NCBI GenBank assembly: GCA_011605715.1 | Contig: JAAOZO010000162.1 | Coordinates: 1-8,276, forward strand | Direction of reading: 5' to 3' | Length of the DNA: 8,276 nucleotides | DNA from: Nitrososphaerota archaeon | Lineage (GTDB): Archaea > Thermoproteota > EX4484-205 > JAAOZO01 | Part shown: piece after piece, positions 6,138 to 8,276 of the stretch | How the letters are laid out: the number at the start of each line of letters is the position of its first letter | Position numbering within the stretch: the stretch's first letter is position 1 | Notes under the pieces: model-generated | Databases searched by the model: none | What the model saw: the letters and a program-made list of their open reading frames with translations, nothing else | What the model was told of the DNA's origin: nothing | Program-made: the position numbers and the translations under genes

Positions 6138-6146
6138 CTTTATAAT
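6138..6146 (+). promoter_or_regulatory. TATA-like element inside the 278-bp intergenic region
   Basis: CTTTATAAT resembles the TATA boxes of this window but has a poor BRE. By the spacing seen elsewhere, transcription would start near 6168. No ORF begins there. If functional, it would make a short RNA of about 75 nt ending at the T-rich tract by 6241, or a long leader for the kinase gene. Confidence 0.25.
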
Positions 6147-6202
6147 TTTCATCAAGGATATATAGTTTAGTCTATTTAAGCCTATCTATTTTGAAAACTG
6201 CT

Positions 6203-6241
6203 AGCAACTCTATCATTTAATCTTGTGAGTTGTTTTCTTTT
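6203..6241 (+). terminator. Hairpin followed by a T-rich tract
   Basis: AGCAACTC (6203-6210) can pair with GAGTTGTT (6227-6234), including one G-U pair, around a 16-nt loop. TTTTCTTTT (6233-6241) follows directly and partly joins the stem. This looks like a terminator for transcripts reading rightward, either from the HD gene about 165 bp upstream or from a small intergenic RNA. The loop is long, so the stem may be marginal at high temperature; the T-rich tract alone could act in an archaeon. Confidence 0.35.
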
Positions 6242-6277
6242 AAAATAAACATTGCTCTAATCGATAATAAAGAACTA

Positions 6278-6290
6278 GAAAAATATTAAA
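6278..6290 (+). promoter_or_regulatory. BRE/TATA promoter of the sugar kinase gene
   Basis: GAAAAA (6278-6283) followed by TATTAAA (6284-6290) lies 32 bp before the ATG at 6316 at its TATA start. It predicts a leader of only a few bases. No Shine-Dalgarno motif precedes the ATG. Confidence 0.45.
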
Positions 6291-6315
6291 AAGAGCAAGA
6301 TTTTATGAATTAACT

Positions 6316-7299
6316 ATGGCAGAAGAGTACGTAGTGGGATTTGATGGAGGAGCCACAAAAACAGAAGCCATAATTGCAAGGTCAGATGGAACTTTAGTTT
6401 CTTCTGGAGTTTCTGGACCTTCAAACTACCATGTAGTGGGAATAGAAGGTGCAAAAGAGGCAATCTTTAACTCATTTGAGATAGCCAGAAAGAAAGCAAG
6501 TATAAGCTCAAAAAAGGTTAAAGTTGCCATTGCTGGGCTTGCAGGGCTAGACTGCTCTTATGATGATAAGATACTTAATTCAAACATTCCCCAAATTGGA
6601 ATAGCAGAAACTTTTAAGGTAGTGCATGACTCCTTAATAGCTCTTTACGGTGCGACCTCCGGAAGAATTGGAGTCATAGTAATAGCAGGAACTGGATCTG
6701 TTTCAGCAGGCACAGATGGGAGAGGGAATAGAATAAGAGTTGGAGGATGGGGAAGCATAATTGGAGACGAAGGCTCTGCATACTTTATTGGACTAATGGC
6801 TTTGAAGCAAGCAATGAAAGCATTTGATGGAAGAGTAAAGGAAACAAAAATCGTTGAAGAACTAAAGAAAGCACTTTCAATAACAGAAACAGATGAAATC
6901 ATAAGGAAAGTTTACGGTGAAAAAATGTCGGTAACGGAAATAGCTTCTTTAGCACCAATTGTTACAAAGCTTGCAAAAGAAGGTGATGAAGTTTCAGCGG
7001 AAATAGTTAAAAATGCAGCAGAAGAGCTTGCAACTTTAGCAAAGACAGTAATAGCAAGACTAAAAATTCAAAACGAAACATTTCCAGTAGCTACTGTAGG
7101 TGGTGTTTTTAAATCAGGTGATGTAATTCTGAAACCATTCTCAGAATCAATTCGAAAACTTGCTCCAAACGCAAAAGTGGAAAAACCAAGATTTGGCCCA
7201 GGTGTTGGATCTGTGCTAATTGCCCTAGAAATCTTGAATGGTAAGATAACTGATGAAATATTAAGAAACATAGAGACGTCGTACAAAAATATATATTAG
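6316..7299 (+). CDS. BadF/BadG/BcrA/BcrD-family sugar kinase (hexokinase / GlcNAc kinase-like)
   Basis: This 327-aa cytosolic protein has the ASKHA (actin/hexokinase) fold. The N-terminal GFDGGATKT (8-16) is the phosphate-1 loop, Asp105 in VHDSLIAL is the likely catalytic base, IAGTGS (123-128) is phosphate-2, GGWGSIIGDEGSAY (143-156) is the signature of GlcNAc-kinase-type members, and VGGVFKS (261-267) is the adenosine motif. SGPSNYHVVG (33-42) resembles the sugar-side segment of the broad-specificity ATP-dependent hexokinase of Sulfolobus tokodaii, as I remember it. Likely substrates are glucose, glucosamine or N-acetylglucosamine. The benzoyl-CoA reductase and 2-hydroxyglutaryl-CoA dehydratase activators are in the same superfamily, but no partner genes are near and the Cys-rich [4Fe-4S] site of those proteins is absent. 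The ATG at 6316 follows a suitable promoter. The ATG at 6305 is out of frame and stops after two codons. Confidence 0.85.
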   Translation: MAEEYVVGFDGGATKTEAIIARSDGTLVSSGVSGPSNYHVVGIEGAKEAIFNSFEIARKKASISSKKVKVAIAGLAGLDCSYDDKILNSNIPQIGIAETFKVVHDSLIALYGATSGRIGVIVIAGTGSVSAGTDGRGNRIRVGGWGSIIGDEGSAYFIGLMALKQAMKAFDGRVKETKIVEELKKALSITETDEIIRKVYGEKMSVTEIASLAPIVTKLAKEGDEVSAEIVKNAAEELATLAKTVIARLKIQNETFPVATVGGVFKSGDVILKPFSESIRKLAPNAKVEKPRFGPGVGSVLIALEILNGKITDEILRNIETSYKNIY

Positions 7300-7312
7300 A
7301 TCCTACAAGCAC

Positions 7313-7317
7313 TTTTT
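7313..7317 (+). terminator. T-tract after the sugar kinase gene
   Basis: A T5 tract lies 14 bp after the kinase stop, in the 35-bp gap between it and the convergent valS. It may end the kinase transcript. On the other strand no comparable T run follows valS within the gap. Confidence 0.25.
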
Positions 7318-7334
7318 ACAATCTCTAGTGTAGC

Positions 7335-8276
7335 CTAACTTGAGAACAACAAGATTTCTGGAACATCTTTATCAAGGACTTCAACATTAACTAGTTTATG
7401 AGCTGCCTTTATGTCCTTTAGGAATGGTTCTAGACTTTTGCTTATCATTACTTTTTCTTCCAATGGAGAATTTAAACTTAGCTTAAGCTCTTTTTTCTTT
7501 GCCCATATCTTTGAATCTGCTTCCATTAGCATGTTAAGCAAAGTTTTTTCTTCATTACTTATTGGTTCTATTCCTTCTGGGAACTTTTCTGAAGTTATAT
7601 CTTTGTTGTAAAGCTTTTGGAATATATAAAAAGTTATTGCTGGAATTATAGGATGCATAGCTATTAAGATAGTTTTAAGAATTTTATGTACTGTTGCTCT
7701 TGCAGACTTAGTACTATCATTTTCTTCTTCGGAGTAAAGTCTAGGTTTAACCAGCTCCAAGTAATGATCGGCCAAGATATTCCAGGTGTAATCTCTTAGG
7801 CTGTTAGCAGCATCGAACGGATCAAGCATTTCAAATGAGTTTTCAACTGTTTTCATCACTTCTCCAAGTTGCTTTAGGAATAATATGTCAATTTTCTCTT
7901 TTATTGCCTTTTCATCATCTTCTGGAAACTGAGAAATAAACCTAGAAATGTTCCAAAGTTTAGTTATGAATAGAGAGGCAGCTTTAACCTTCTCTTCGGA
8001 AAATCTGTAGTTAGATCCAAGTTTAGACTCAGAAGCGGCCCAAAGTCTAAAAGCATCAGAACCATACTTTTCGATATAAACTTCAGGATAAACTACATTA
8101 CCTTTAGATTTGTGCATGGCTTCTCCTTTTTCATCTACACCCATACCGCTAATTCTAACTTGCCTGAAGGCTCTATCTTTCAACAATAAGTAGGTCCTTA
8201 AAATTGAGTAGTACAGCCAAGTTCTTATTATTTCGTAACCCTGAGGTCTTAAGTTTGCAGGTCTAGCCTTTTTAAA
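7335..8276 (-). CDS. valS: Valyl-tRNA synthetase, C-terminal part (runs off window)
   Basis: ValRS charges tRNA-Val. The frame is open from the right edge to a TAG at 7337-7335, giving 313 C-terminal residues; archaeal ValRS is usually near 800, so the start lies outside. Fragment residues 7-24 include LRPQGYEIIRTWLYYS, typical of class Ia ValRS. MHKSK at 54-58 (8117-8103) is the KMSKS loop that binds ATP, followed by GNVV and the DAFRLWAA helix. From about residue 80 on is the helical anticodon-binding domain. The end is short (DVPEILLFSS), with no long C-terminal coiled coil such as bacterial ValRS carries, as expected for an archaeal type. An internal TTG at 8186 is not the start, because the KMSKS region and its upstream catalytic residues continue beyond it. 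It converges on the sugar kinase with a 35-bp gap. Confidence 0.95.
   Translation of the reverse strand, partial: FKKARPANLRPQGYEIIRTWLYYSILRTYLLLKDRAFRQVRISGMGVDEKGEAMHKSKGNVVYPEVYIEKYGSDAFRLWAASESKLGSNYRFSEEKVKAASLFITKLWNISRFISQFPEDDEKAIKEKIDILFLKQLGEVMKTVENSFEMLDPFDAANSLRDYTWNILADHYLELVKPRLYSEEENDSTKSARATVHKILKTILIAMHPIIPAITFYIFQKLYNKDITSEKFPEGIEPISNEEKTLLNMLMEADSKIWAKKKELKLSLNSPLEEKVMISKSLEPFLKDIKAAHKLVNVEVLDKDVPEILLFSS

Noticed and set aside
6305..6313. ATG at 6305 as the start of the sugar kinase
   Set aside because: It is out of frame with the kinase and reaches TAA after two codons.
6316..7299. CoA-dehydratase activase (BadF-type) role for the kinase
   Set aside because: The protein lacks the cluster-binding cysteines of such activators and no dehydratase or reductase genes are adjacent; the sugar-kinase signature fits better.
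8184..8186. TTG at 8186 as the start of a short valS gene
   Set aside because: The frame stays open to the window edge, with ValRS-specific sequence (LRPQGYEIIRTWLYYS) upstream of it, so this is an internal codon.
1..8276. CRISPR arrays, tRNA or rRNA genes, insertion sequences
   Set aside because: No regular direct repeats, cloverleaf-like sequence, terminal inverted repeats or transposase motifs were seen on either strand.

Overview
The window reads as thermophilic archaeal chromosome, most likely Thermoproteota (Crenarchaeota). The DNA is AT-rich (about one-third G+C by eye). Arginine is mostly AGA/AGG and isoleucine is often ATA. First genes of transcription units sit about 26-30 bp downstream of archaeal BRE/TATA-like elements with almost no leader, while internal operon genes use GGTGAT/GAGGT Shine-Dalgarno motifs. 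The sugar kinase resembles, from memory, a characterised Sulfolobus hexokinase, so Sulfolobales or a neighbouring order is a guess, not a firm call.

Layout. Positions 1-377 hold no confident gene: a possible 3' tail of an upstream gene, a T-tract, and a 67-codon ORF with its own promoter-like element. A YjbQ/UPF0047 gene follows (378-803). The centre is a compact pyrimidine operon, pyrB-pyrI-pyrK-pyrC-pyrD (889-5276). Its genes are separated by 2 nt or overlap by 4, 4 and 13 nt, so translational coupling is likely. Next come a YedJ-like HD-domain phosphohydrolase (5333-6037), a 278-bp intergenic region with two palindromes and a hairpin followed by a T-rich tract, and a BadF/BadG-type sugar kinase (6316-7299). 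Convergent to it, running off the right edge, is the 3' part of valS (7335-8276, minus strand).

How the genes work together. PyrB and PyrI form aspartate transcarbamoylase, PyrC closes the ring to dihydroorotate, and PyrD with PyrK oxidises it to orotate. This covers three consecutive steps of UMP synthesis. Carbamoyl phosphate synthase, pyrE and pyrF are not in the window. The flanking genes have no obvious pyrimidine role and appear to have their own promoters.

Most of the window is ordinary housekeeping sequence. The points worth a second look are the small ORF at 218-421, the 6038-6315 intergenic region (possible small RNA or 3' UTR terminator), the TTG start of pyrD, and whether the PyrDK enzyme really uses NAD+. 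I found no CRISPR array, tRNA, rRNA, transposon or clearly novel multi-gene system.
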